Source: Paralvinella palmiformis (Eukaryota > Annelida > Polychaeta > Terebellida > Alvinellidae). Taken from it: a stretch of DNA of 64,000 nt. Both the position numbers and the translations under genes were made by a program. The notes below the pieces were generated by a model. That model searched no databases. It was not told the DNA's origin and saw only the letters and a list, made by a program, of their open reading frames with translations. Positions 1-9,591 of the stretch are shown in pieces. The stretch's first letter is position 1; each line of letters opens with the position of its first letter. Location: NCBI GenBank assembly GCA_025642065.1, contig JAODUP010000713.1, positions 7,501-71,500 on the forward strand, in the 5' to 3' direction.

Positions 1-772
1 TATTTATAACAAAACGTGTTACTTCGCGTTTTAACATGGGACGCCATTTTGAATTCATGGAGCGCCAGGGCCCTAGCGACCGGAGGTAGATTGTCAAATC
101 TGATTATATTTTATTGAACAATATCACACCTATTAAGCACAAATTGGGTATGTAAGATATACATAAACTTACAGTTACATGTACTGGGGCCACTGAAGAT
201 GTTATGGGCGGGAGGTATATTTTACTTTATTATGATTAATAATTTAATTGGACTTCTAAAATTACATTACTATAATCAGATTATTTTTCCCTAATTACAA
301 TAATTATAAGCACCTGCATCCATATTTATTTTTAAACGTAAGCAATTGGTACTTATTGATATATATGGACTTCTATTTATAATTTAAATGTTATGAAATT
401 AATTATTGAATACCTCAACTAATGGTAGAAACATTCATTTTGTTATTTTTTGCTATTGACAGAAGTAAAAGATGGGTTATTAATTGTTGTCGTTCAGATA
501 TATGATGAGGAAAGATTTAAATTAATTGAATACTAATTGTAGAATGTATACGATGTGCATTTCACTGAAACTGAATTCATGAACCAGACAACTTATCTAT
601 GATGTACCAAATCCACCGCATGCATCCACTGAAATCAAAGATGAAGGTATTAACAGATAGGAGACATATACAGGAGACAGGACCAGCTGTGATGGTAATT
701 AATATTTATAAATATTAATGGTGAAAATTGGTATTATAAAATTAATTAAATAAGAAACAAGGCATCAAACTC
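1..772 (+). repeat. Copy A of a long direct duplication (partner at 55557-56575)
   Basis: Bases 1-103 match about 55558-55651 and bases 140-772 match about 55940-56572 with only about ten substitutions over some 640 bp by eye. Copy B has roughly 270 extra bases (55652-55922) at the junction, where copy A has about 35 unrelated bases. No coding signal is visible. The unit contains the short GC-richer stretch ending in gcgaccggaggtagattgtc, which recurs in diverged inverted form near 62.3 kb. It could be part of an unrecognised mobile element or a segmental duplication. Confidence 0.85.
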
Positions 773-1342
773 ATGAAATTTTGTAAGCCCATTTCATATC
801 TTAATACAAAAAAAGGATTACCAGCACCTGAATTAGTATTTGAATGTTCAGCTCATGTGCTTTAATTGGTATACTTCTCTTCATAACTTAAATGCATATC
901 AAATCAAATTCTTTAACCAACTTGAAAAAAAGGAAAACATGTGTTTACACACTGTGTATGCAATTGGTTCACGTCATCATTTTACAAGGTATTATTCTAT
1001 TTCAGTCCTTGAAGTTCTATGATGATGAGATACCATGTAAACAAGCCAATATCTTGGTTACATATTTACTGGTGTTATATGTTACAGTAGTCAATGCATG
1101 TGCCTATTACATCGCTTGGTATGTTCCATGTATATTCTTTTGTTCCCAGCAGGCCTATATTGCTTGGTCTATATTATTGAGGTGTAGACTTTAAATGAAA
1201 TTATGATTTGCTTAGTTAATATATGATAAACGAATATTTGGTGAATTGTATTATGGTTGCGTTATATTAGCTGTATATATCATTATATGTATATATCCAA
1301 ATAAATAAAAATTTATGGACTATGATAAACTGACATGATGAC
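773..1342. other. AT-rich stretch without a recognisable gene
   Basis: This stretch separates the matched part of duplication copy A from a second short match at about 1300-1340 (copy B at about 56575-56615). About 520 bp here has no counterpart in copy B. Small open frames at 840-1194 have no recognisable domain and are not called as genes. Confidence 0.5.
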
Positions 1343-1411
1343 CATTCTAAATACCAACATTAAGTCCTCGATATAATTAATTGTGGACTGTTGTGGATTG
1401 ACAACATTACA
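1343..1411 (-). mobile_element. LTR fragment of the window's Gypsy family
   Basis: The last ~69 bases (in plus orientation) of the 165-bp LTR seen at 56746 and 61893 occur here, ending in the same attgacaacattaca terminus. The outer part of the LTR is missing and no internal Gypsy sequence follows, so this is a truncated LTR remnant beside duplication copy A. Confidence 0.75.
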
Positions 1412-1830
1412 CTTAGATGCAATGTTATGAAGAAGAGAGTTGCAGTAATCAAGTCTACTATCAATGAGTGCTGTAGCAACGGTTTTGGCGACTGAAAGAG
1501 AAATATAGCGCAGAATATGGCGAAGGTCACGAATATGATAAAAGCAGAAGCGACATGTCAGAGAAACATGTTTTCTGAAATTAAAATCGCTATCAAATGT
1601 AACGCCAAGATTACGTAGTATGTGATGGTGTGATGCTATGACTAAGGATGTTCGTAGGGAAGAAATAAGAAACTGGTGAACTAATTTCTTCACTAGTGCT
1701 CACCGCTGCCACCATATTACGTAATATCAAATCTGAGACTGGTGTAGTATGGTTTAATGTCCAAATATAGAATGCAATTACAATGTACAACAGAAACATA
1801 TCCATCGCCGTTTACAACTAATGGCCAAGT
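1412..1830 (-). pseudogene. CR1/L2-type LINE reverse transcriptase fragment
   Basis: The minus-strand translation has the block that follows the RT catalytic site in CR1/L2-like LINEs: LGVTFDSDFNFRKHVSLTC, then a run ending SRLDYCNSLLHN. The usual family pattern is LGV.FD......HV...C followed by ..SRLDYCNSLL. The fragment has frame changes near 1690 and lacks endonuclease, palm motifs and 3' end. It is a dead remnant, of a different subfamily from the copy at 16.4-18.7 kb. Confidence 0.8.
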
Positions 1831-2932
1831 ACGCTCCACTAGCTCACAGCCAATCAGAGCCGTTTTTACATAAACTGTGTCATGTCACATAATATATGTA
1901 ACTGCAGTTGCATTGCTTATACTACAATTAATTCAATGAAGATTAATATGATACTAACAGTCACGTAACATCGTCTATCATTTGTGTGAGTTTATTTGTA
2001 TCAATTGTGAAATTTAATTTCAAGATTAATTGTTTCATTAACGAAATTAATCCCACAACTTGTATGGAGGATTGTAGCGCATACTGTGCCTTAGAAATAC
2101 CCTGTATCTGCAGTGTTAGAACACTAACATGACTGTTAAGTATAAAACGTTCGCCGTATTGAAGGGTAAATAAATGATTTAAATACTTGTAACATATAAT
2201 ACATCTATGAAAATTAGACACACATAGTAATAGGGGAGATATGGAGAACAAACTTCAGCACATAATTGTAATTTATTTTTGCATGAAATTAAAATCAACT
2301 TAAAGTTTTATTACAATTATATTATTCCAACAAAGTTTACTGATAATTACAAATTATATAACTACGTACTCTTGTAGAGAGATATTAAAAATACTCCAAG
2401 TCTATTGATTTTATATTATTATATATGTAGAAGGTCGATTCAACTTATTAAAATCCATATGCACGAAATCCATACTCACTAAATCTATACCCACTAAATG
2501 CATACTCACCAGACCCATGTACTCTAAGCTAAACACTTTTTGCTTTGTGATTAATTAACAACAGAATCTTATACCTTGACTTTCGCAATGACCTGTTTTG
2601 TTTATCAACACATATTTCTAATTAACCTGAAAATGATTATTAAAGCGAAATTATACCGGTCTATGACACAGTTAAATACATTATTTGGTGTTCAAAGTAT
2701 TCCTCTGAGAGAACAAAAAATATGAACGATATATGTTAGTTTTTAGGAATATAAATTCCTCATTGTGTGTGCATAATTTATTGTTTAAAATATGATAAGT
2801 AGGTATACTTATGAGGCTACTCTGCTAGCATTACAGATACATAAGAGAAAAAAGTATATTGTTAAATTTAAGGTGTTTTGTATTTTAATATATTTTTCAG
2901 GCATGATTTACATCGATCTATACTTAATAAAT

Positions 2933-2975
<43 letters not shown>

Positions 2976-3017
2976 GAGTGCTAATTAAAACAAATTCTAG
3001 GTCTAAATTGTTCCATT
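1831..3017. other. No gene seen; short tandem motif and (TA)n
   Basis: AT-rich sequence. A short imperfect repeat of the type aaatccatactcact occurs about four times at 2450-2515, and a (TA)n tract lies at 2938-2969, about 50 bp past the stop codon of the fibrinogen-related gene. A minus-strand AATAAA (tttatt on plus, near 2778) could serve that gene's polyadenylation, but this is only a candidate. Confidence 0.5.
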
Positions 3018-3271
3018 TCAGACAACTTTGATTTTCATGTCAGCAAAAGGTAGATCAACTTCAGCTGGTTTCCACTTGATGCCTTTACTATCGTAGCCAG
3101 TACCATGGTAACCCGTTAACATTACTAAACTACACTCATTGTGCCACCAACTACCGAAATATTGTTCGGCGCAGTTTAACGAAGGCGTTGAGTCGTTGTC
3201 TTCATCCGGAGTTGTGAACATCATGTCATCGAGATAGGCTCGAGAATCACCGCTGTATAAGATTCTATCTC
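3018..3271 (-). CDS. FReD exon 4 (C-terminal fibrinogen-related exon, with stop)
   Basis: The acceptor reads cacaaacag before the exon and the phase is 1. The translation has the hallmark FReD C-terminus: MMFTTPDEDNDST (calcium-site region), then NCAEQYFGSWWHNEC with the last conserved cysteine pair, then GYHGTG, GIKWKPAE and a final KIKVV before TGA. Length (84 codons with stop) and order match the last third of a fibrinogen C domain. There are no internal stops. The ORF stays open past the acceptor, but the upstream residues do not resemble the family, so the exon start was set at the splice site. Confidence 0.9.
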
Positions 3272-3595
3272 CTGTTTGTGGCAAACATAAATACCTATAT
3301 GTCCACATTTTATCTCTACCACGATGTCCTGTGTCTCATAACCCCCCCCCCTTCCGTAGATGACATTCATCAAGACTTCGATATACGTACTTACACAGTT
3401 TTCCATATATGAGCATTACCACAAGGTCACGATCGTATCCAGAATAGAATATTAACTATATTAATTTATATTTTGTTATGGTACAATAAAAAAACATTAG
3501 TCTACATTTGATGAAAAATAGACTGACAATGTTTTGTTTTTAATTAAAAAAATACATTTACACGCTTATTTGGTTGACACAGACACTACACATTA

Positions 3596-3707
3596 CACAT
3601 GTCTCAGCAAGAAAAGTCGCCACTCTGGATTCAGTCCCCTGGAGAAACGTCCAGAGTTTGAATTCACGGTTCGAGATTCTCTGTGCCTGTGCCTTATTAT
3701 ACACAGC

Positions 3708-3782
<75 letters not shown>
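3596..3782 (+). repeat. R1-family end fragment with (CA)n(TA)n tail, inside a FReD intron
   Basis: Bases 3596-3709 match the R1 repeat (also at 8590-8700 and, inverted, at 39130-39250), from the acatgtctcagcaagaaaa motif to the acacagcaaaacacac end. (CA)n runs to about 3754 and (TA)n to 3782. The array stops about 20 bp from the splice donor at 3803, so the insertion almost abuts an exon. Confidence 0.85.
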
Positions 3783-3787
<5 letters not shown>

Positions 3788-3803
3788 CCAGATATACTAT
3801 TAC

Positions 3804-3971
3804 CTACTGTTCCATTATATCCACGGATACTCAGCCTGTACTTATCACTAGGAGCTCCAATACTAAAATAACTGTACTCTACCCAAAGCCAATCTCCATC
3901 CAGACTAATCATATCAAAACGTATCATGAACGAGCTGCCGTTGTTAGTCAACAAATGAATGCATTCGTTAC
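3804..3971 (-). CDS. FReD exon 3
   Basis: The acceptor is ttttccag and the donor is gtaata after a phase 1 end; length is 168 nt (2+165+1). The translation starts GNECIHLLTNNGSSFMIRFD and continues through a W-x-W-x-x-Y region (DWLWVEYSYFSIG) to YRLSIRGYNGTVG. This is the central fibrinogen C-domain block with the usual (G)N..IH.LT and YRL.I.GY.GT.G patterns. No stops. It joins in frame to exons 2 and 4. Confidence 0.92.
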
Positions 3972-4096
3972 CTGGAAAAAGACAAATGGTTCATTGATTC
4001 CTAATATTTATGTACGAGTGTTTATGGGTTTATCATCTTTATTATATTATTTCAACAAATTATCAACAAGATATAAAATACATCGTTTATTATTAC

Positions 4097-4193
4097 CGAT
4101 CCAGAACTCTGTAGCTAAATCACCAAATCCAACTTTGTAATCTGACCATCCTCTGTAGAAGTCAACTGATCCATCCATTCTCCTCATCAACAA
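4097..4193 (-). CDS. FReD exon 2
   Basis: The acceptor is tttctttcag, the donor gtaata, and the length is 97 nt, entering in phase 0 and leaving in phase 1. It encodes [20 protein letters not shown], then [13 protein letters not shown]. This matches the very conserved FReD segment (.RR.DGSVDF.R.W.DYK.GFG....EFW.G). No stops or unusual residues. Confidence 0.95.
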
Positions 4194-4423
4194 CTGAAAG
4201 AAACATTATCCACATCAGAAGATTGTTTTTATTTATGACACATAAATGTTAACTTCACATGGACATAAAGAATATATGTGGATGTCATTTGTTTTTGCTT
4301 TTTCATAAAAATAAACACAAAAATTAAATATATGTGCCGAATGTAAACAAAGAACTCACGGGAAACACGAAAACAAGAACACATCAGAACTATAGAAGAT
4401 TGTTTTCATTATTGTACACTTAC

Positions 4424-4611
4424 TATCCAGCCATCTTCTATCAGGACATTACACTGTACACTGTTAATATATAAACTTGTACTAACAGGACTCTGAATTC
4501 CTATAATACAATCGTCGCACTCAGTTCCAAAACAGTATGTTGTACACTGACAGCTGCCATCAGATTGACAACTTCCTCCTTTATTGCATAATACAGAGCC
4601 ACAAGGATCAT
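4424..4611 (-). CDS. Junction exon: cysteine-rich EGF-like segment plus start of FReD
   Basis: The acceptor is ccattgtag and the donor is a perfect gtaagt; length 188 nt, phase 1 in and 0 out. The first ~35 residues hold eight cysteines in an EGF-like pattern (DPCGSVLCNKGGSC, GSCQC, TYCFGTECDDC). The remainder, YINSVQCNVLIEDGWI, aligns with the N-terminal edge of a fibrinogen domain, where YC....DGGGWT.. is usual. One exon encoding both modules is a visible feature of this gene. The glycine run before the tryptophan is shortened to DGW. Confidence 0.85.
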
Positions 4612-4776
4612 CTACAATGGTAAATATAATATAGACAGATAATTTAAGTAGAACAAAGATTAATTTTATGAAATAGTATGTCAATATTCCGAGTAGGAAA
4701 CGATAGTTAGAAATAGAAGAGGTGCCTCATTAGTTTTGTGATTAATATAATAAATAAACTAAATATAAAAACTCAC

Positions 4777-4892
4777 ATTGACACACTTGTACCGTTATAT
4801 GGAGTGGGACAGTAACAGTTAAAATCCAGGCCTAGATCAGTACATGTACCACCGTTATAACATGGATTGGGTGAACATTCATAATGGGGTAT
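4777..4892 (-). pseudogene. EGF exon 3, frameshifted
   Basis: Between acceptor atgcag and a consensus donor gtgagt, the translation reads ECSPNPCYNGGTCTDLGLD then FNCYCPTPYNGTS: five of six EGF cysteines and the classical G..C spacing. The exon is 116 nt, whereas phase 1-1 EGF exons must be divisible by three (the neighbours are 102 and 105). Two one-base insertions explain it: one near the start makes the phase-1 reading stop at TGA before the first cysteine, and one near the end puts the sixth cysteine out of frame. It is either inactivated or carries two sequencing errors. Confidence 0.8.
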
Positions 4893-5084
4893 CTGCATGG
4901 TGGTAAAACATCACACTAACATGAAAACTATAACAATGAAATGTTAAATCTTGATGTTTTAAGGTAATAATTGTGTACACGTGGTTGGCTAAATATGGGA
5001 GATACAACCTCGAAAAGTAATGAGATAAAGTGAAAGATGAAATATATAGCAAGAGACCAAGGTTTGAATCCAATTAACTGTTAG

Positions 5085-5482
5085 AAGTCTTGCTTTATCG
5101 TCTCTAATATATCGTCACTTACTCTACCGTCTCTAATATATCGTCCCTTTATATACTGTCTCTAATATATCGTCCCTTACTATACCGTCTCTAATATATC
5201 GTCCCTCACTATATCATCTCTAATATATCGTCCCTTATTCTACCGTCTCTAATAATATATATCGTCCCTTAATATACTGTCTCTAATATATCGTCCCTAA
5301 CTATGCCATCTCTAATATATCGATCCTCACTATACCGTCTCAAATATATCGCCCCTCACTCTACCGTCTCTAATATATTGTCTCTCACTCTACCGTCTCT
5401 AATATATCGTCCATCGCTATGCCGCCTGCAATATATCGTCTTTCACTCAGTTGTCTCTCACTCTATCTTCACTCACTATACA

Positions 5483-5556
<74 letters not shown>

Positions 5557-5640
5557 CGTCACTCTACCGACTCTAATAAATCCTCTCTTAATATATCGTC
5601 TATCACTATGCCATCTGTCACTATACCATCTGTCACTTTA
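5085..5640. repeat. ~29-bp minisatellite interrupted by (TA)n, intronic
   Basis: About 15 imperfect copies of a unit around ctctaatatatcgtccct-actataccgt run from 5095 to 5460. A (TA)n tract of about 80 bp (5473-5553) splits the array, and two or three more copies follow to 5640. It sits in the intron between EGF exons 2 and 3 of the minus-strand gene. Confidence 0.85.
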
Positions 5641-6235
5641 AATTTATTATTAGAAATAATGTAATTTATAATACAAGAAATCAACCAAATATGTAATATA
5701 TATATATAGCTTATATAGTTTTACAGATACAATTAATACGGGTTAGTTACTTTAAAATACTTTGTATTAATCTTTACACTATATTGTTCAGAAATTAGGA
5801 TTTTCATGAAAAAACACACACTAACTTTGTGTATAAAAATGATAGTAGAGACACATAAAGTGTAATGATGAAGGTCGTTAAGGAGTGTTTATACACGAAA
5901 GAGGAGAGTCTCGAAAATATAATTTATAAATAAATCATACTCTTTGATTATATAAGGCGATCCTAGAGTTCAATACATAGATTACTGTAATGGAAACTTC
6001 CAGGTTAAGGTTCGAGTCTCAGTGATAGCTGTATTTATGGGATGTTTGTCTAGGGAGTCTTCTTCACGAGGGTCACATATCACCGGTTTGACTCACGTCC
6101 AGAACTAACAATACTTTGACTCACTCACAAAATCACTCACTCACTCAACACCGTACGATGATGTAGTCTGGCACAGAGATACAAGAAGTATCACACTGTA
6201 ACCGATACTAGTTGTCTATTATGCAATAAACTTAC
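5641..6235. other. Intronic AT-rich sequence, nothing recognised
   Basis: No coding block. A short stretch near 6005-6025 (ggttcgagtctc) resembles a tRNA B box but no matching A box or tail was found, so no SINE is called. Confidence 0.5.
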
Positions 6236-6337
6236 CTGTATCACAGTTGACACCACTATAAGGATAAGAACATTGACATCGATCAACACATGTACCATCA
6301 TTATGACAAGGATCTGAGTTACACTCATCTGTCGTAT
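6236..6337 (-). CDS. EGF exon 2 with a five-codon internal deletion
   Basis: The acceptor is aacattccag, the donor gtaagt, phase 1-1, 102 nt. The translation starts DTTDECNSDPCHNDGTCVDR and continues CQCSYPYSGVNCDTG, with all six cysteines. The plus-strand relative at 24770-24886 is nearly identical but has five more codons (VGVTY) between the third and fourth cysteines. Here that loop is only three residues, shorter than is usual for EGF domains, so folding may be impaired although the frame is kept. Confidence 0.88.
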
Positions 6338-6399
6338 CTGGAATGTTTTTATCATGGTAATGTATAATAATATGTTTCATCGTCTGATTTTGGCTGGAC

Positions 6400-6432
<33 letters not shown>

Positions 6433-6556
6433 CCTCTCTCTCTCCCTCTCCCCCTCTCTCTCTCTCTCATTCTCAGGCTCCCCCCACTCTCTCCCTCCCT
6501 CTCTCTCTCTATCTCTCTCTCACTCTCACCCCGTCTCTCTCTCTCTCTCTCTCTCT

Positions 6557-6608
<52 letters not shown>
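6400..6608. repeat. (CT)n tract followed by (TA)n
   Basis: A CT-rich tract with a few A and CCCC interruptions spans 6400-6558 and passes into (TA)n to 6608. The TA array ends at the splice donor of EGF exon 1 (donor at 6614-6609 on the minus strand). Confidence 0.95.
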
Positions 6609-6610
<2 letters not shown>

Positions 6611-6614
6611 GAAC

Positions 6615-6719
6615 GTATTTGACACGAAACTCCTATATATGGATAGACACAGTCACAGTGATATCGTGTACCAAGGTCTGTACAGGTTCCATTTTGTTGA
6701 CAAGGATTAGATATACAAT
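6615..6719 (-). CDS. EGF exon 1
   Basis: The acceptor is attactaaag and the length is 105 nt for a phase 1-1 reading. It encodes DCISNPCQQNGTCTDLGTRY then HCDCVYPYIGVSCQI, a complete six-cysteine EGF domain with the Y/F-x-C-x-C core. The donor implied by phase 1 is gttcgg, weak, and directly followed by (TA)n. An alternative donor (gtatat, six bases further) would change the phase, so splicing here is the least certain in the gene. Confidence 0.82.
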
Positions 6720-6764
6720 CTTTAGTAATATATGTGGAAACGAAAACACATTCACATAACACTA

Positions 6765-6905
6765 AAAAATTAAATGGAAAACATATTCAAGTAATACTAT
6801 AAGGTAGTGGCTTCAAATGGGAAAAACATATTCAAACAATACTACATGCTGGTAGTTTTAAACGGAAAATACATTCGAGTAATACTATAAAGTAGTGGAT
6901 TAAAA
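6765..6905. repeat. Short tandem repeat, ~57-bp period, about 2.5 copies
   Basis: The motif acatattcaagtaatacta followed by ggtagtgg-type sequence recurs three times with substitutions. Noncoding, intronic to the minus-strand gene. Confidence 0.6.
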
Positions 6906-6964
6906 GAGCTGGTTATAAGCTGAGCAATTATCCTTAGTAGTTAATTATCTTTATATCTAAGCTG

Positions 6965-7110
6965 TATAGGCCAGTGAGTGAATAATATTGTCTTATCGTC
7001 ACATCGTGGACTAAATGGGCCCAATGACCTCCAAACGGTAATGGGGCGAAATGAAAGATGAAACATGTCCCTGGACTATGAGTTTGCCCAACCCCATCAC
7101 TAGGTGTGCC
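6965..7110 (-). mobile_element. SINE body (headless copy of the 13.7 and 51.1 kb family)
   Basis: The stretch acctccaaacggtaatgggg followed by cgaaatgaaagatgaaac matches the central domain of the SINE copies at 13660 and 51045. No tRNA-like head with A and B boxes follows at the expected side, so the 5' part is missing. Same orientation as the other two copies. Confidence 0.7.
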
Positions 7111-7157
7111 TCTCAGCTAGATTATTTCCGAAGATATTGGCGCAATAGAAGTTTTGT

Positions 7158-7204
<47 letters not shown>

Positions 7205-7206
7205 TT
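7158..7206. repeat. (AAT)n then (ATT)n triplet array
   Basis: Inverted triplet runs, AAT followed directly by ATT, which could form a hairpin. Intronic position. Confidence 0.95.
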
Positions 7207-7277
7207 ACTGTTGTTATTATCAGGGCTTCGGATATAGGCAAGCTGTGAATTATACTTAAGTGTCTAAAGGCACTTAC

Positions 7278-7539
7278 CTGTCTTTCTGATGAACTTGCCG
7301 CGAGCATTAAATTGGAGCAAGTCGAGGTAATTTTCAAATTAAGTCATTAATCAGATGAAAATGATAATGTTGATGATCACAATAATAAATATTAGCAGCT
7401 AAACATTGGACTCCATCTTCTATACACAACATTTCACATTATAATATTCCTTTAACGTGATAGTTAGTCGAGTAGTTGGTTACATCCAATTGTTTGTTGT
7501 AATGTTTCTCAAATAATGCTCTCCCATATACTAGCGTCC
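7278..7539 (-). pseudogene. PAN/apple-type exon, inactivated
   Basis: The splice signals are present (ctacag acceptor, gtaag donor). The reading matches the intact exon at 23933-24193 from YGRALFEKHYNKQL through the conserved cysteine region. Lesions: GAA to TAA stop just before the first cysteine, one conserved Cys changed to Phe, and a one-base insertion before the final conserved block (262 nt instead of 261). It cannot encode a PAN domain. The strong exon similarity suggests a recent loss. Confidence 0.88.
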
Positions 7540-7555
7540 CTGTAGTAACAATAGA

Positions 7556-8000
7556 CAATGGTGTGGGTCATAACAAACAGTGGTGTGGGTCACAACAAAC
7601 AGTGATGTGGATCACAACAAACATGTGGTGGATCACAACAAACAGTGGGGTGGGTCACAACAAACAGTGGTGTGGATCACAACAAATAGTGGGGTGGATC
7701 ACAACAAACAGTGGGGTGGGTCACAACAAACAGTGATGTGGGTCACAACAAAGAGTGGGGTCGGTCACAACAAACAGTGGGGTGCGTCACAACAAACAGT
7801 GGTAGGGGTCACAACAAACAGTGGTGTGGGTCACAACAAACAGTGGTGTGGGTCACAACAAACAGTGGTGTGGATCACAACAAACAGTGGGGTGGGTCAC
7901 AACAAAGAGTGGGGTCGGTCACAACAAACAGTGGGGTGGGTCACAACAAACAGTGGTGTGGGTCACAACAAACAGTGGTGTGGGTCACAACAAACTACGA
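7556..8000 (+). repeat. 22-bp minisatellite, about 20 copies
   Basis: Unit of the form agtggtgtgggtcacaac plus aaac, with t/g and g/a variants at fixed sites. Because 22 is not a multiple of three, all forward frames cycle through the same peptide-like repeats and stay open; these are not genes. A variant unit (aaagagtggggtcggtc) recurs about 160 bp apart, suggesting a higher-order repeat. Confidence 0.95.
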
Positions 8001-8349
8001 CGGACATAAAGGAAGATGGATAATTGTCTGAACCATGATATTCCAGATATATGATAGCTGACTGTAAAACATAAAATGTTTATTTTCTGGGTCTATAATG
8101 TGATTAACTTAAATAAAATAATCTCTAATAAAGAAAGTCAAAGATAAGTTTACATATTGTCGAGTAAAGGTAATAAATATGATCTAATATAGTAATAGAC
8201 TATTTACATCGAGTTCCAATAAAACATTTAGTTTTCAAGTATTTCAATGTGATATACGGGATAAATTGTACCCAACACTTTTGTTGTTCTATGAAGCTTT
8301 TAAGTTTTGATCAGTAAGAAAATTACCCCCCCCCCTCTCACTCTCTGAT
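8001..8349. other. AT-rich spacer, nothing recognised
   Basis: No ORF or repeat with a match elsewhere in the window, apart from a short poly-C run at 8326-8335. Confidence 0.5.
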
Positions 8350-9591
8350 GGTGTAATATAGTTTATATAGTATCGCTTTGAAGAAAGATACAGCAATTGA
8401 AAAATAGGTGTAAATAGGGCTGGTTAGATAATTTAGCTAAACACTCTCACTACTGCCGTGATCTACTCCCAAATTCCACGGCTGTAGGTGATCTGACTTG
8501 GGTGTTCTACTCCCAAACTCCACGGTTGTAGGTGATTCGCATTTTGATTTTGCTTGGCGGCTTAGGGACTGGTGAGACATTACACATGTCTCAACAAGAA
8601 AATCGCCACTCTGGATTCAGTCCCCTGAAGAAACGTCCAGAGTTTGAATTCACGATTCGAGATTCTATGTGCCTGTGCCTTATTATACACAGCTAAAACA
8701 CACATTGCCCGTGCCAGAGATTGAGGTTCGTGTTTTCTTTTTACCAATTTTTTAATATTTGATATAACGGGTTAGCGACGAGTAGGTCATAGAATTTATT
8801 GGATTTGTATGCTTATGAGGTATTTGATCCTCCAGCAAATATCACAAGGCATATTATGCTGCGGTTGAGAAAGTTCCGTTTTCTATGCGTGGAGACTGTA
8901 TGTTTCCATGTCCATGCGTTCTAAGAACAGTTGATCTAGAGCTGTATATTCCGTGCACTATTTGCGTCATTGGAGGTACGCCGTTTAGGTGTTTGGCCTG
9001 GTTATCCAGCATTTAAATGACTGTAGCAGGCACAGTACGCTCTTAAAGCATATACTCCTGACTCAAGAATAGAAACACTGCATCGCATCTCGAGCGGTGG
9101 CATTGGACACAGCTCGTGTGGTTGGTGTGTTTTATATAACAACTTTAGTTGCATATAAAATTCACCTTGGTTGTATGTGGGAATAGAATAATATTTAAGA
9201 ACAATGCTGTTAAAATAGTTAGAATAGCAGACATTAGGTCAGGTTTGAAAATGATAACACAGTTTAAGCTACGACGCGCTATTACGGTCTGCTTCAGCGC
9301 AGATGTCAATCTTTTAATAGCAATTAAGCTAAACAATTTTAATAGTAGTCGCTTCATGACGCATGCCCGTTGTAAAAACTGACATTTGAAGACACTGACA
9401 ATTGGGTTAGCTATAAATAGAGCTGCTTAGATAATTAATCTGAATATTCTCACTACTGCCGTAATCTGACTTGGGTATTCTACTCCCAACTCCACGGCTG
9501 TAGGTTATTCGCTTTTTGTTTTTGCTTAGCGGCTTAGGGACTGGTGAGACATTACACATGTCTCAGCAAGAAAATCCCAACCCTGGATTCT
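8350..9591 (+). repeat. R1 repeat array: partial unit, full X-Y part, truncated end
   Basis: R1 blocks, named from the copy at 39107-40175 (X, Y, Z in order on its own strand), are arranged here Y-Z (8360-8740), X-Y (8765-9440), Z' (9440-9580). A second unit therefore follows the first head to tail. Landmarks are actgccgtgatct in Z, gacgagtaggtcatag and ggtggcattggacacagc in X, and gctttgaagaaagatacagc in Y. Z' breaks off in the cagcaagaaaa motif and passes directly into the AB family at 9592. No conserved ORF. Confidence 0.8.

Larger units (their letters stand above)
3018..7539 (-). other. PAN-EGF-fibrinogen-related (FReD) gene or recent pseudogene, whole locus
   Basis: Eight exon-like blocks follow one another on the minus strand with GT..AG borders: PAN (7278-7539), EGF (6615-6719, 6236-6337, 4777-4892), EGF plus FReD start (4424-4611), and FReD exons (4097-4193, 3804-3971, 3018-3271). 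Most introns are phase 1, the usual arrangement for shuffled extracellular modules. FReD proteins are secreted or surface lectin-like recognition proteins in molluscs; that is family knowledge, not shown here. The FReD part is fully intact, but the PAN exon has a stop and a frameshift, and the third EGF exon has a net +2 shift. No signal-peptide exon was found upstream on this strand. It is either a pseudogene decaying from its 5' end or a shorter gene using another start. Confidence 0.8.

Noticed and set aside
7580..8031. Long repetitive ORFs (147, 106 and 62 codons) as a repeat protein
   Set aside because: They are the three frames of one 22-bp minisatellite; no start context, splice signals or non-repeat coding flank.
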